From: Acanthaster planci
Taxonomy: Eukaryota; Echinodermata; Asteroidea; Valvatida; Acanthasteridae
NCBI RefSeq assembly: GCF_001949145.1
Contig: NW_019091497.1
Location: forward strand, 640,253 to 655,496
DNA length: 15,244 nt
Reading direction: 5' to 3'
Within the stretch, counting starts at the first letter, position 1. Each line of letters opens with the position of its first letter. Below are positions 1 through 8,067 of the stretch, piece by piece. Below the pieces are notes generated by a model. That model was given only the letters and a program-made list of their open reading frames with translations, was not told the DNA's origin and searched no databases. The position numbers were made by a program, and so were the translations under genes.

Positions 1-69
1 ACCTGCTAGTATGACAGGCAACTTCATGGCTAACTTGTTTTACATGCGATGAGTTATTGTTTTCAACAG
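1..69 (+). other. 3' end of an upstream CYP20A1-like intron
   Basis: This is non-coding sequence before the first recognisable exon. It ends in a T-rich stretch (ttgttttcaacag) that makes a normal 3' splice site, with the AG at 68-69. The donor and the earlier exons lie outside the window. Confidence 0.75.
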
Positions 70-181
70 ATACCTGCGTCAGGTGCTCGATGAGAGCCTC
101 CGCGTATCTGTGCTTGCTCCGTATGCCGCCCGCTTCCAGGACAATGAATCTGAACTCGGGGGTCATGTTATCCCCCCAGGG
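70..181 (+). CDS. CYP20A1: CYP20A1-like cytochrome P450, internal exon with the K-helix ExxR
   Basis: This exon encodes 37 residues after one base that completes the previous codon. It reads YLRQVLDESLR, then a stretch ending GGHVIPPG. The E-x-x-R of the P450 K helix is visible (Glu codon 92-94, Arg codon 101-103); in P450s this pair helps fix the meander and haem pocket. The layout (YLRxVL.E..R, then a Q-D pair, then an I-I-P-type segment) matches my memory of vertebrate CYP20A1 better than other P450 families. The acceptor is ttttcaacag and the donor is GGG|gtacgt, so the exon ends in phase 0 and joins cleanly to the ACT codon at 1995. CYP20A1 is a membrane-anchored orphan P450 with no settled substrate. 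The N-terminal anchor, I helix and oxygen-binding region lie upstream of the window. Confidence 0.88.
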
Positions 182-1994
182 GTACGTTGGAAATTTCTTG
201 GTGCTTGATGTGGGTACACTGTTACCCTAAAGGTCTGATTGAGGAATGTCCTCACCCACTTTCGCGGCGTTGCTTAACATTTAGCAGAAAGGCCGTGCTC
301 ACTACAGTAGAACAATTTGCACACCTTAACCACTTCGCGCCGAGGGCATTTATGAATGTTGATGATGCTAGGATGGGATAATTTACTTTTTTCTGTTTTC
401 AAATTCGTTAAAAATTCATATCTTCATTTGCTGGACACTTACACCCACACGAAGGACTGTCTGGTTTCTACTCTAATCTGACAGACAACCTCTGTTGATG
501 CTGGAGTATTTCAGCCAGGCCTGCTGCGTTTTGTAAAAGAGCCCAGATTGTGCGATGTTATCTAAGTTTCTTTTGTTCACTAACCTGGCACAGTGCGCTG
601 CTGACCTCTTTTCAATAGGAGCCAGATTAGAGTGTAGTGGTACTGTGTGGCTCATCGCTGTGGTGGTGGAGTGCTTTTGTCCCCGGTGGTAATTCGCTCG
701 TGCTAAATTCCCTAAACTGTGGTATATTGTTTCAAAACAAGGCTAGATTATCTCCTCGTTTGAGAGTGAAAAAATGTCAGTAATGCCCAGCAGCTTGGTC
801 TTTTATTATGGGTACGGTCTTTTGTTACAAGGCCTAGTTCCCTTTGTCTGATTTTGGAGACCCTGGCCACGCGTATAAAGAAAAATGTGTCCGGTACTGG
901 CAACCCCGGCGGCAGATGGTTAAGGAATACCAGTATTCCATAGCGATGCTTTGCCTGGTCATGCTTACAGCTGCGAGAACAGAGACTTCCATTGTTTGTT
1001 TTGTCACCAGGTCAAGCAAATTTTTCTCCAAAGTAAGCATGCCTTTTGCGGTGCTTGTATAATGCTTACAGTCCCCGTGAAAAACACAGAGCCTCTGTTA
1101 ACATAATATCTTGGGCTTCATAGCAGCGCCATGAAATTGGGCCGAGGTCCCTCCGTGTCTTAAATGTACGTCCAAATCAATGTATATAAGATCATTTGCA
1201 AGATCAGGCATAGGACCTGTCACGGGCTGAACAGTGACAAGACAAAACCCTTTTGTGTCACAGTTCATTTGAATAGCTTGTGACTTGACTTTTATACATG
1301 TAGGCAGTAGGTCTTGTGATGGTCTTAATTGTCATGATTGTCAGGTCCTGTAATGGCCCTGTGATGGTCTGATGGGGTGTCGACCACAACACTGATGCAG
1401 ATGTGTTGACAGAGAAGCTGTTCTGAATTTGTTAAGGTTACAAAACTGAAAAGTGAAAAGAGTAATACTCCCCACAGTCAGTCGGCTTCAGGCATACACA
1501 TGTAGATACTCATCACAGCTGACCAGGGTTGGAGTTAGACACATAACTATACCACTCCTCTCTCATCTGAGTTATCCAGCCATATTGTGGTTTCCTGAAT
1601 ACTGATACTCCTCAGTTTTTGTGGTCACACTTGTGGTTAGATGGTACCGTGTTGCAGGTTTGGCAGGAAGACCTGAACCGCTTAAAATTAGCAGCTGGGC
1701 TTCAGTCAGGTTTCCAATCTTGTGACCGCAGCCATCTTTTGTGTGATTGGGGATTCTTTCTTTCACAGTTATGTAAAGTTACGGAACCAGTCTATTGCCT
1801 CCAAAAAATGTGATCTGGTGCCCCCATTGTGATTGTGGGTTGGTGAGGTAAAAGAGGGGCAGAACAGCTTCAGAAATAGTAGCATTTAGGGTCTTGAAGT
1901 TTAAAAAATGGAATTGCAAATCTGTCTCTCTCCAGTGCATGTTTACCTCATAGCCTAATTGTTTGGATGTCTTTCATGTGCTGTTCATTTTCAG
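182..1994 (+). other. CYP20A1-like intron, 1.8 kb
   Basis: The intron runs from donor gtacgt at 182 to acceptor ttcattttcag at 1984-1994. No P450-like or other convincing coding stretch lies inside; the open frames here (for example 844-1062 and 1619-1813) lack codon bias or domains. It contains a tight hairpin at 1228-1267, a short palindrome GGAATAC-CA-GTATTCC at 924-939, and one TACATGTA word at 1295-1302. Confidence 0.8.
1228..1267. repeat. short stem-loop inside the intron
   Basis: The arms TGAACAGTGAC and GTCACAGTTCA are complementary except for one A-A mismatch. Inside them ACAAAA pairs with TTTTGT, leaving only CCC as the loop and a three-base AAG bulge. The sequence shows the foldback directly; any RNA role is unknown. 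Confidence 0.55.
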
Positions 1995-2059
1995 ACTCCA
2001 GTGATGCATGCGTTGGGTGTTGTGCTTCAGGACAAAGAGCTGTGGCCTGAACCCAAGAA
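1995..2059 (+). CDS. CYP20A1: CYP20A1-like cytochrome P450, short exon after the K helix
   Basis: This 65-base exon encodes 21 residues plus two bases of a lysine codon finished by the first base of the next exon. It reads TPVMHALGVVLQD, then KELWPEPKK. ALGVVLQD followed by a W-P segment is the most recognisable CYP20 signature I can recall and covers beta-strand 1 and the K'-helix region. The acceptor (cattttcag) and donor (AA|gtgagt) are both near consensus. Phase 0 at the start and phase 2 at the end fit the flanking exons at 181 and 3528 exactly, so the three exons form one open frame. Confidence 0.9.
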
Positions 2060-2201
2060 GTGAGTTTGATAGTTATTTTTTTCAGGCGTGAAAAAAGGGT
2101 GTTGAAAATTGCCATAGAAATATGAGAAGGGTTTGTTGAAGGACATAGCAGGTTAAGAAGATCAGTGTAATGAAGGAACGATTCAACTATATTCTTATCA
2201 G

Positions 2202-2229
2202 ATTTGATTTAGAGCTCCTCAAGATATAG
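2202..2229 (+). pseudogene. decayed copy A of the start of the last P450 exon
   Basis: After an acceptor-like ttcttatcag the sequence reads F-D-L-E-L-L-K-I-stop in the frame of the real exon, matching FDPERF only at its first residues. About 39 bases upstream also align with the intronic side of copy C, so this is a copied splice site plus exon start and not a chance FD match. It is isolated, 1060 bases from copy B, and its early stop makes it non-functional as an exon. Confidence 0.55.
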
Positions 2230-2280
2230 TCCGAGTATCACCTGTTTTATTCCAACATCTGCTTTATACGGACATCCCAT

Positions 2281-2365
2281 ACACGTGTGCATGCAAATTT
2301 TATGCAACAAAGCGTATCAGCCAATCAGAGTCATCGCGGATAATGACGGAGGATGTTGATTGGTC
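2281..2365. promoter_or_regulatory. possible intronic cis-regulatory cluster
   Basis: Within 85 bases lie an ACACGTGT E-box (2281-2288), a POU octamer ATGCAAAT (2291-2298), a CCAATCAG box (2321-2328) and an inverted CCAAT box (ATTGG, 2359-2363). The motifs are exact, but they are short and could be chance. Two further CCAAT-type words lie at 2661 (TGATTGG) and 4088 (CCAATCA). Confidence 0.2.
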
Positions 2366-3261
2366 AAAGTTTTTCTGCTGACTCGGTAGACATGATGGCA
2401 TAAATGAAACTTGTGCTCTGTGTGATGACATGTTAAAACTTGATCAGCTTCAACCTAAGTTCAAGCCATGTTGATCAAGCAGGTATGGCCAGACATGACA
2501 AGAATAAAGCTTACATTTGTCTATCAAAATTTGCTAAGTTTTCTTGAAAATCTTGGGAGAACAACAGTGGAGGGAAAAATAAGTTTCACGAGACCCTGAC
2601 CAACCTGACCGTTCGTATGCTGTATGGTTTCCAGCAGAAGGTATGATAATAGGCACCTGCTGATTGGTCCAAATCTGGTGGTCAGTATAAAATCAACTGA
2701 CATAATTCATTGTGGAATTGTCATGCGTGTAATAGATGCTGCTCTGGAAGCAAGCGTCTACTGCATAGACCACTCAGCACAAGGGGGATCCTCCAAAACG
2801 TCCTAGTAATAATACTGATATGTCATATTTATGTAGCACATTCCAGTACTTGATGGACTCCTTATGTACTTGCCACCATACTATCTGTGCTTACCGAGCC
2901 CAGAAACAAGCCAACAAAATATCTCCACGCCCTGGGGAGTATACAGCCATCACTGCAACCATTTCAGGTGCTACCAAGACAATCAACCACAAGTAACCCT
3001 CTCTACCCTCCTAATTAATTAATACCCATTCTATTCTCCTGGATGGAGAGGACCGAGCGAAGGTACAGTGACAATACCCAAGGTCACAACACAATGCCTT
3101 ATCTAGCAGGATTAGCAACCTGACCTTGCAATTGGGAATTACAGTTTTCAACCATTAGACCCCACACCTACTTGATCAGTAGGTTTGGGAAGGTCAAGGA
3201 GAATTGATGTTGAAGTTGAGGTACTCTGCACTGGGGAAGGATTGGTCTATCTGCTTGTCAG

Positions 3262-3367
3262 ATTTGACTTGGAGTACTTCAGTACAAAGAAGATGTTCCA
3301 ATATTTCCCGATGAGTTTTGGTAGATTAAAAAGGGTTGGTATTGAAAATGAGGTACACTGTACTTAG
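3262..3367 (+). pseudogene. tandem copy B of the last-exon start, stop-terminated
   Basis: Behind acceptor tgcttgtcag the frame of the real exon reads FDLEYFSTKKMFQ, close to FDPERFSAERMTQ of the genuine exon. It then runs on through sequence unlike a P450 and stops at 3365-3367. Splicing to this acceptor would give a P450 lacking the haem-binding cysteine. A weak donor (GAG|gtacac, 3353) could make it a cassette exon, but nothing here shows use. The unit starts near 3190 and is followed 134 bases on by copy C. Confidence 0.65.
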
Positions 3368-3395
3368 GAATGATTAGTCTAAATTTTCTTGTCAG

Positions 3396-3527
3396 ATTTG
3401 ACTTGGAGCACTTCAACACAAAGAGGGCCTTCCGAATCTCCCCGTGGGTTTTGGGAGAGGAAGGAGGATTTGTTTTGCAGAGAAGGCACCAGTTTATTGA
3501 CAAAATATTCGTCCCTCTTCCTATCAG
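3396..3527 (+). pseudogene. tandem copy C of the last-exon start, open and in frame with the real exon
   Basis: Behind acceptor ttttcttgtcag the sequence reads FDLEHFNTKRAF and stays open for 132 bases, directly into RFDPERF of the true exon. The distance is exactly 44 codons, so use of this acceptor would insert 44 residues before FDPERF without breaking the frame. The first 12 residues resemble the true exon; the remainder (a W-V-L-G-E-E-G-G segment and a basic stretch) does not look like P450. It may be a relic, or a rare alternative 3' splice-site extension. Confidence 0.6.
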
Positions 3528-3780
3528 ATTTGATCCAGAGCGCTTCAGCGCAGAGAGGATGACCCAGCGTCACCGCGATGCCTTCAAGCCGTTCGGCTTT
3601 GCTGGCAAGCGCATTTGCCCCGGCCAGCACTTCTCGTACACCGAGGTGTCGGTGTTCCTGGCCATCCTCTTTCGGGCTTTCACGTTCAGTCTGGTGCCTG
3701 GGCAAGTGGTGGAGCCCAAACACGGCCTGGTCACCTCACCAAAGGAAGAAATCTGGGTGACCCTTGAAAAGAGAGACTAG
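3528..3780 (+). CDS. CYP20A1: CYP20A1-like cytochrome P450, terminal exon with the haem cysteine
   Basis: The last exon encodes 83 residues and the TAG stop. It opens with FDPERF, the P450 PERF-type motif, then FKPFGFAGKRICPG, whose cysteine (codon 3616-3618) is the expected fifth ligand of the haem iron. Relative to the usual FxxGxRxCxG there is one extra residue between PFG and the cysteine (F at -8 and -6, none at -7); I recall the same offset in vertebrate CYP20A1, which also has an atypical haem loop. An L-helix segment (HFSYTEVSVFLAILFRAF) follows, then a tail ending in LVTSPKEEIWVTLEKRD, close to the CYP20 LVTSxxEExWxTxxKR end. The arginine and glycine around the cysteine are intact, so this copy looks functional. 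Confidence 0.93.
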
Positions 3781-4280
3781 ATCAGCTGGTCCCACAAAGA
3801 GGCATCAAACTTTTCAGCATAACATGTATAGGTCAGGTTGTATTGAATTCCTTAGAGAGACTGAGATTTGAAAGCTTATCATGTCTTGCCAAAATGAACT
3901 CTAAAATCTTCATACAAAATCCCAACTTCTCTGGAGAGAAATGTAGAGAAAAAGTCGCAAAATATTTGGGCAAAAGGTTTTTCAGGACTCACTGGCTTTG
4001 TTACTGTGTTGTTGGAGATGCCCCTGATCAGTCTGGAGTATTACCATATCTGGACGGCCTATTGCATCACAAATCTCACGCAATCTGACCAATCACAAGG
4101 CTTGTTCTAGCAGCCAGCAATGGTTCGTATGAGTGTTTCCATGTTAGGGGGTGCTTTTCTTAAGAACCCTGCCCGAAGCGGTTGTGGATCCATTTTGGAG
4201 TGCCATTTTGCTAATTTCTTGATTAAAAAAATATTACGGCCAACTAAAAAACAATAAATATAAAACACTAGTTAGTATAT
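3781..4280 (+). other. probable 3' UTR of the CYP20A1-like gene
   Basis: This is non-coding sequence from the TAG to a little past the first AATAAA. The first 480 bases contain no earlier canonical poly(A) hexamer. The open frame at 3843-4088 has no recognisable content. Confidence 0.55.
4253..4258 (+). terminator. AATAAA polyadenylation signal
   Basis: This is the first canonical hexamer after the P450 stop codon. It sits in A/T-rich sequence and is followed about 30 bases later by a GT-rich patch (agtgtgg), as expected for a cleavage site near 4270-4285. Confidence 0.5.
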
Positions 4281-4343
4281 CATAGTGTGGAAGTAAATCA
4301 TGTATATCCCTGGCCAGTCAGAAATGTTCATTTAAGACCAGAA

Positions 4344-4413
4344 CAGGAGAATGGACCCTGATAATGCCCAAGTGGAAGGAGACGGACATTTTTATCAGGG
4401 TCCAGTCCTCCTG
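4344..4413. repeat. inverted repeat, about 21-bp arms
   Basis: The left arm 4344-4364 (CAGGAG..TGGACCCTGATAA) is nearly the reverse complement of 4392-4413 (TTATCAGGGTCCA..CTCCTG), with about 27 bases between. The core TGGACCCTGATAA pairs perfectly. It may be a small MITE remnant or a hairpin. Confidence 0.6.
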
Positions 4414-5393
4414 AGCTGGCCAAGCTCGTATTTGTTCCCAAGTCATACATGTACATACCTTTTGAGTCACAAAGTCATAATTATTTTGAAACCTATAAAT
4501 TTTGAACGATTTTGCTGGACAGTTTTAAATTACACGTGCATTATTAGTTATCACATGAGCGCAAGTGGAACACAGATGCACTCTATTATTCTGTGTTCGG
4601 CGAACACGAGCGCGATAACGGATTTATCTTCAAGCAAACGTGATGCACTGTAAAGATGTTATAGGGGCGTATGCGCGCAAACGCGCCACCTTTGAATGCT
4701 TTTAGCATAAAAATAGCACAGTGTGTTGAGTTGGAACGGCGCATCATGCGGGGTTTGACATGAACCGTGCAATACAGTTATATATCACATTGTTTGTTAC
4801 AACGGATTGGCCAGTCAGAATTGAGAATTCAAGTTTGCCTGAAGATAATGTATTTTGTTCAGGCACCCTTCTTGCCATTGTACTTATAATTTTCTCACCA
4901 GTGTTCATAAACAGTCTTCTCGAGCCTAATTTGGAGATTGGCCCACATAACGTGAGGTGACACATACTCATCAGGCTGGCCAGTGACTGCTTTGCCAACC
5001 TGTTACGATTTCTATAAATACTGATGTATACTACTACAATACTTGGTTTGTAACAGTTGGATAAATGCTTATTACGTAAGCTTGAAGCATCTTCCATTTT
5101 GATGGTGTCACTATTTTCCGAGTAAAACGTGGACTGTTCTTTGAATGAGCCCTTGCTAAGCTTTATTGGTTGAAAAATACAAACCAATGGGCTATTGTGT
5201 TTTTTGTGTTGTTTGCTGGCTTTTATGTTCTTTTACTGCATGGTGTATTATCATTGAACTTCAGAAGGTGAAAAAGTGATTATTGGGCTTTGTTCATTTG
5301 ATAATTAGTTTGATAACTGTAAGTAACGTATAGCCAGGTGCCTTATTTTGATGCTTCTCGGCTGATATGGCTGAGTCAATTCAAATAGTTCAG

Positions 5394-5460
5394 TATTCGA
5401 ATATTCGATTTCCATTTGGTCGATTATTTGGTTATATGGTTATTTGATTATTTAGTTAAG
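5394..5460. repeat. A/T-rich degenerate tandem repeat
   Basis: GATTATTTG/GGTTATATG-like words of about 9-12 bases repeat (tcgattatttggttatatgg and onward). The repeat is low in complexity and non-coding, and borders the CpG-rich segment. Confidence 0.5.
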
Positions 5461-5469
5461 TGCCAGCTT

Positions 5470-5740
5470 TGTCAAATTGCGTATCTGTCGAAATTGCTCC
5501 CGGGGCCATCTTGATGGCCTAACGCAACGGACGCGTGTTATGTCAGTGGGGTTGACTTCGGTGCCGTGAAAGTGAAACGCATGAACGCATCGCCTACGCA
5601 ACGCAGCCAAAAAACGTACATATGAAAAAGCGTATTTAACCAGTCTAGGCAATCTAACCAGAGCCTCGGGTCGTATTGGAACCGGCCCAGTCGTCTGCGG
5701 CTGTAGCTCTTCACTGTGGTGCACTAATGCAAAATGGCAA
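5470..5740. promoter_or_regulatory. CpG-rich segment with a YY1-like palindrome
   Basis: About 22 CpG dinucleotides fall in 250 bases, against a CpG-poor background on both sides. The segment includes GGCCATC-TT-GATGGCC at 5504-5519, whose CCATCTTG half matches the core of the YY1 site often found just downstream of metazoan transcription starts. A 97-codon minus-strand frame covers the region, but it is explained by high GC and has no recognised domain. The likely role is a promoter or first exon of an unseen gene; its direction is unclear. Confidence 0.35.
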
Positions 5741-6440
5741 GACACCTTTACCTTTGTTTATCATCGTGCAGCAGACAAGGTAGAAATGCCGCAAGGCCCC
5801 TTGTGAATGATAAATCTTCACATCTGACTCCAGTTTAGTAAAACGATTTCACCTGATGGTGGTGATTCAGGCATTTTTTCTGCTATTCGGCTGAAGATGA
5901 TGGGAAATGTGCAGTGCACATGCATACAATTTTATCTTAATGACGTCTTGCACATTTTCATTAAATTTACCTTCAAGAATTCTTTCCTGTCGCAGAGTTT
6001 AAATAAAACGATATCTTAGTTTTTCTTAAACATTTGAGCATAAAATGCTGATTCATGTATTGCTTCAGAGATAGATTTTGAATAGCTTGACATGACTTTA
6101 ACTTTACACGAGCATGCAATGCTTCAATAACTTTACTTTGAGATCGACACACTGAACTTTAACCCAACAGGGTCCAATTCTGTTAATCTGATTTGCATTG
6201 TATTGGTTGATAATCACTATAATGTGCAAGCATAATGTAATAAAATCTAGTGGGCTTAGAGGATATTGCTTATGTATGTGTTTTATTGTGTGCAGCAACG
6301 GTTGAAGAACTTCATTAACCATTCATGTGCCACAGCGCCCAAAATGAGTGTTTTGTCCACAGCCATGACTGCCCGACTTCTGGGCATCCATGGTTAAGTT
6401 TTATTGCGCGTACTTGTTGGATTACAAATGCGTCCGTCCC
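5741..6440. other. intergenic stretch, nothing recognised
   Basis: This is A/T-rich sequence with scattered AATAAA words on both strands. I see no open frame of interest and no repeat structure. Confidence 0.45.
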
Positions 6441-6484
6441 TCAGACCTTAAATAATAAAGTCCACAGCTATGTGAAATCAGGAT

Positions 6485-6490
6485 TTTATT
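6485..6490 (-). terminator. AATAAA poly(A) signal on the minus strand
   Basis: TTTATT on the plus strand reads AATAAA on the minus strand, 88 bases beyond the stop codon of the short minus-strand frame at 6578. A plus-strand AATAAA lies at 6454-6459, so the two signals face each other. Confidence 0.3.
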
Positions 6491-6577
6491 CCAATTAACA
6501 GACTCCAGTATGTAGTTTCGTCCAAAACGAAATCCACGTGCTATTAGAGAAACGCCTTAGTCATGTGCCACTCAGCT

Positions 6578-6745
6578 TCAAAGTTCAGTCACCACATTCA
6601 AGCACTCTGTGTAGAAATATTCCTCGTCATCAAATTCATCGAAGCCGTTGACCAACGGCAGCATTCAACAATCAAGTCTCTCTCGTATCACTTCAAAACT
6701 TTGGTCACTTCTATCCGTCTTTTGTGCGTTTAAGCATTTCCTCAT
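6578..6745 (-). pseudogene. possible degraded minus-strand terminal exon, two in-frame short ORFs split by TGA
   Basis: On the minus strand an ATG at 6745 opens a 26-codon frame beginning MRKCLNAQKTDRSDQS and ending RERLDC. A TGA follows, then immediately ATG and 28 codons in the same frame: MLPLVNGFDEFDDEEYFYTE.. ending in NVVTEL and TGA at 6578-6580. The acidic, aromatic-rich second half and the helix-like first half look more like real protein than the surrounding DNA. CGA to TGA by CpG deamination would explain the single internal stop. I do not recognise the family. Alternatives are two micropeptide ORFs, a UGA-recoded codon, or chance. No good splice acceptor is visible just upstream. 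Confidence 0.25.
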
Positions 6746-7359
6746 GTAGACCTACTCACTCAGCGCACGAGATTACTAGCATCAGCAACGTTACGTTACA
6801 AGATTCCAACCTCCGAACTGGCACTTTTAACTTAGCGAGATACGGTAAAAGGTAACTATCTTTACCAAACAATATGAACTATGGGTAAATAAAAAAATGA
6901 AGTTGCAGATGTCTGGAGTGGAAGAGTAGTAAGGAACCACGGCTGAAATGGAAATAACATGACAGGAAAGTCTAGTTTCCATACATTAATCGAACGCTGA
7001 CGATACTCAAGACGCAGACAGTCGCAGCAGGGATGTTGCGAGACATCGTTCCGCCTAAAAATAAACAGAATGGCCCCCAAAATTTTCTCATTTATCATGA
7101 GTTTCATATGGTTTCAGCCCGCCCCCCTTTTTTAAATTTCCATGGCTGGCCAAGTCGGGGTGGTCCCCCTCCCCCGTCCCTCTTTGCTCCACTTCCGCCT
7201 CTGGAGGCTGAGTGTGTGTGTGCTTCTTTTTCCCTACTGTGACATTTTTACACTTTCACTCTAAATAAAAACTTTCTGGAAGAAATTATGTTTTTTGCTT
7301 AGCGTAATGGAAGCATTTATAGATGTTTCCCACTGTTTAATAAAGGGGTCATTGATCAA
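6746..7359. other. non-coding stretch with a C/T-rich patch
   Basis: No gene is supported. A C/T-rich patch lies at 7118-7200 and a plus-strand AATAAA at about 7264. On the minus strand a good acceptor-like ttatttccatttcag ends near 6941 and leads into 26 open codons (6862-6939), too little to call an exon. Confidence 0.35.
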
Positions 7360-7750
7360 ACAGCAGCAGAGGCCCTTAAGGTTCATTGGTCTTCCGGCAC
7401 GTCTGGGCGCCCTGTCTGTGGTAGCCATCGGATTTGCTCAACGTGGAAAGCGCCCCCAATTTCAAATTAAACTTCTTGCGGCTTGGTGGCGCTATGTAGG
7501 AAGTGAATTTTTTATCCGTGTCGCATGTGCTGCTGGCTGCAGTGTCTTGGTCCGTCCTAGCGCTATCTGGTATATGGTTCACGTGTTGGATGGATTGATC
7601 GTGTTGTGTGTCCAAAAATCTCCTCCAGAAGTCACTCCTTGGAGACGTTGCGTTGCGGAGGCGTGCCTCGCCAGTGCACGGGACGATTCTCCTTTGTACG
7701 CAGTGTGGTCGCTTTGGACTGAGTAACGTAAGTTGGGTAAGTTGATGAGT
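7360..7750. promoter_or_regulatory. CpG-rich segment, possible promoter or first exon
   Basis: About 30 CpGs fall in about 385 bases, more than base composition predicts, while the DNA from 9.8 to 10.8 kb is clearly CpG-poor. A GTAAGT donor-like site at 7729 directly follows the segment. Long open frames exist on both strands (plus 7295-7726, minus 7376-7777), but neither has a known domain and overlapping frames are expected in stop-poor, GC-richer DNA. I read it as an unmethylated promoter or 5' UTR exon of an unknown plus-strand transcript, without proof. Confidence 0.3.
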
Positions 7751-8066
7751 TTTGAAACGCGTAGATGACTTTGCCATGTCATGTCATGATGATGTGGGCC
7801 AGCTAGCTACGCCGGTATTGTCAATGAACAAACCAACAAGCCGGAGGGGCAGGTAGCCGATATCAGTATGTATGTAAATTCATTTGTACAAGATCATTCA
7901 CCGGTAGACGCCTTAGCGGTACTTGATACCACCACGTACATGTAGCACACCGGTGCACTGTTACTCAGTTGTGATACATGTAGGCCTACATGTACGCCCA
8001 CAAAGTCAAGGCTACATCATGTAGTATGTACATGTAGGCCTAGGCCCCCATATGACAGTACCGAAA
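7751..8066. other. intergenic flank with TACATGTA/GGCCTA words
   Basis: No gene is seen. Several TACATGTA copies occur, two of them joined through AGGCCT into the palindrome TACATGTAGGCCTACATGTA (7976-7995). Confidence 0.5.
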
Positions 8067-8067
8067 T

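Larger units (their letters stand above)
2060..3527 (+). other. CYP20A1-like last intron, holding duplicated exon starts
   Basis: The intron runs from donor gtgagt at 2060 to acceptor cttcctatcag at 3517-3527. It contains four similar acceptor regions, three of them decoys (AG at 2201, 3261 and 3395), each followed by a degraded version of the first codons of the last exon. The middle part (2230-3180) holds short CCAAT-type motifs and no coding sequence that I recognise. Confidence 0.82.
4281..5469. other. intergenic stretch, no gene seen
   Basis: No coding region is supported; the 147-codon minus-strand frame at 4744-5187 has no domain and ordinary A/T-rich composition. The stretch holds an inverted repeat (4344-4413), a repeated TGGCCAGTCAGAA word (about 4312 and 4809), and a small CpG patch at 4595-4690 with the near-palindrome 4666-4687 around TGCGCGCA. 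Confidence 0.5.

Noticed and set aside
3379-3723. A 114-codon minus-strand frame opposite the last P450 exon
   Set aside because: It is the antisense shadow of the GC-rich coding exon, whose plus-strand reading is clearly the P450 C-terminus.
5452-5745. A 97-codon minus-strand frame in the CpG-rich segment
   Set aside because: Arg-rich composition follows from CpG content. There is no domain, no splice structure and no supporting context.
6396-6802. Possible solo LTR on the minus strand (TGTAACG-like start, AATAAA inside, and a TGG..CAGAAGT primer-site-like word at its end)
   Set aside because: The ends do not form a proper TG..CA pair, the flanks show no 5-base duplication, no second LTR is present, and the primer-site resemblance is partial.
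7295-7777. A 143-codon plus frame and a 133-codon minus frame over the same DNA
   Set aside because: Neither shows a recognisable domain. Overlapping open frames on both strands are expected in stop-poor CpG-rich DNA, so neither is called as CDS.
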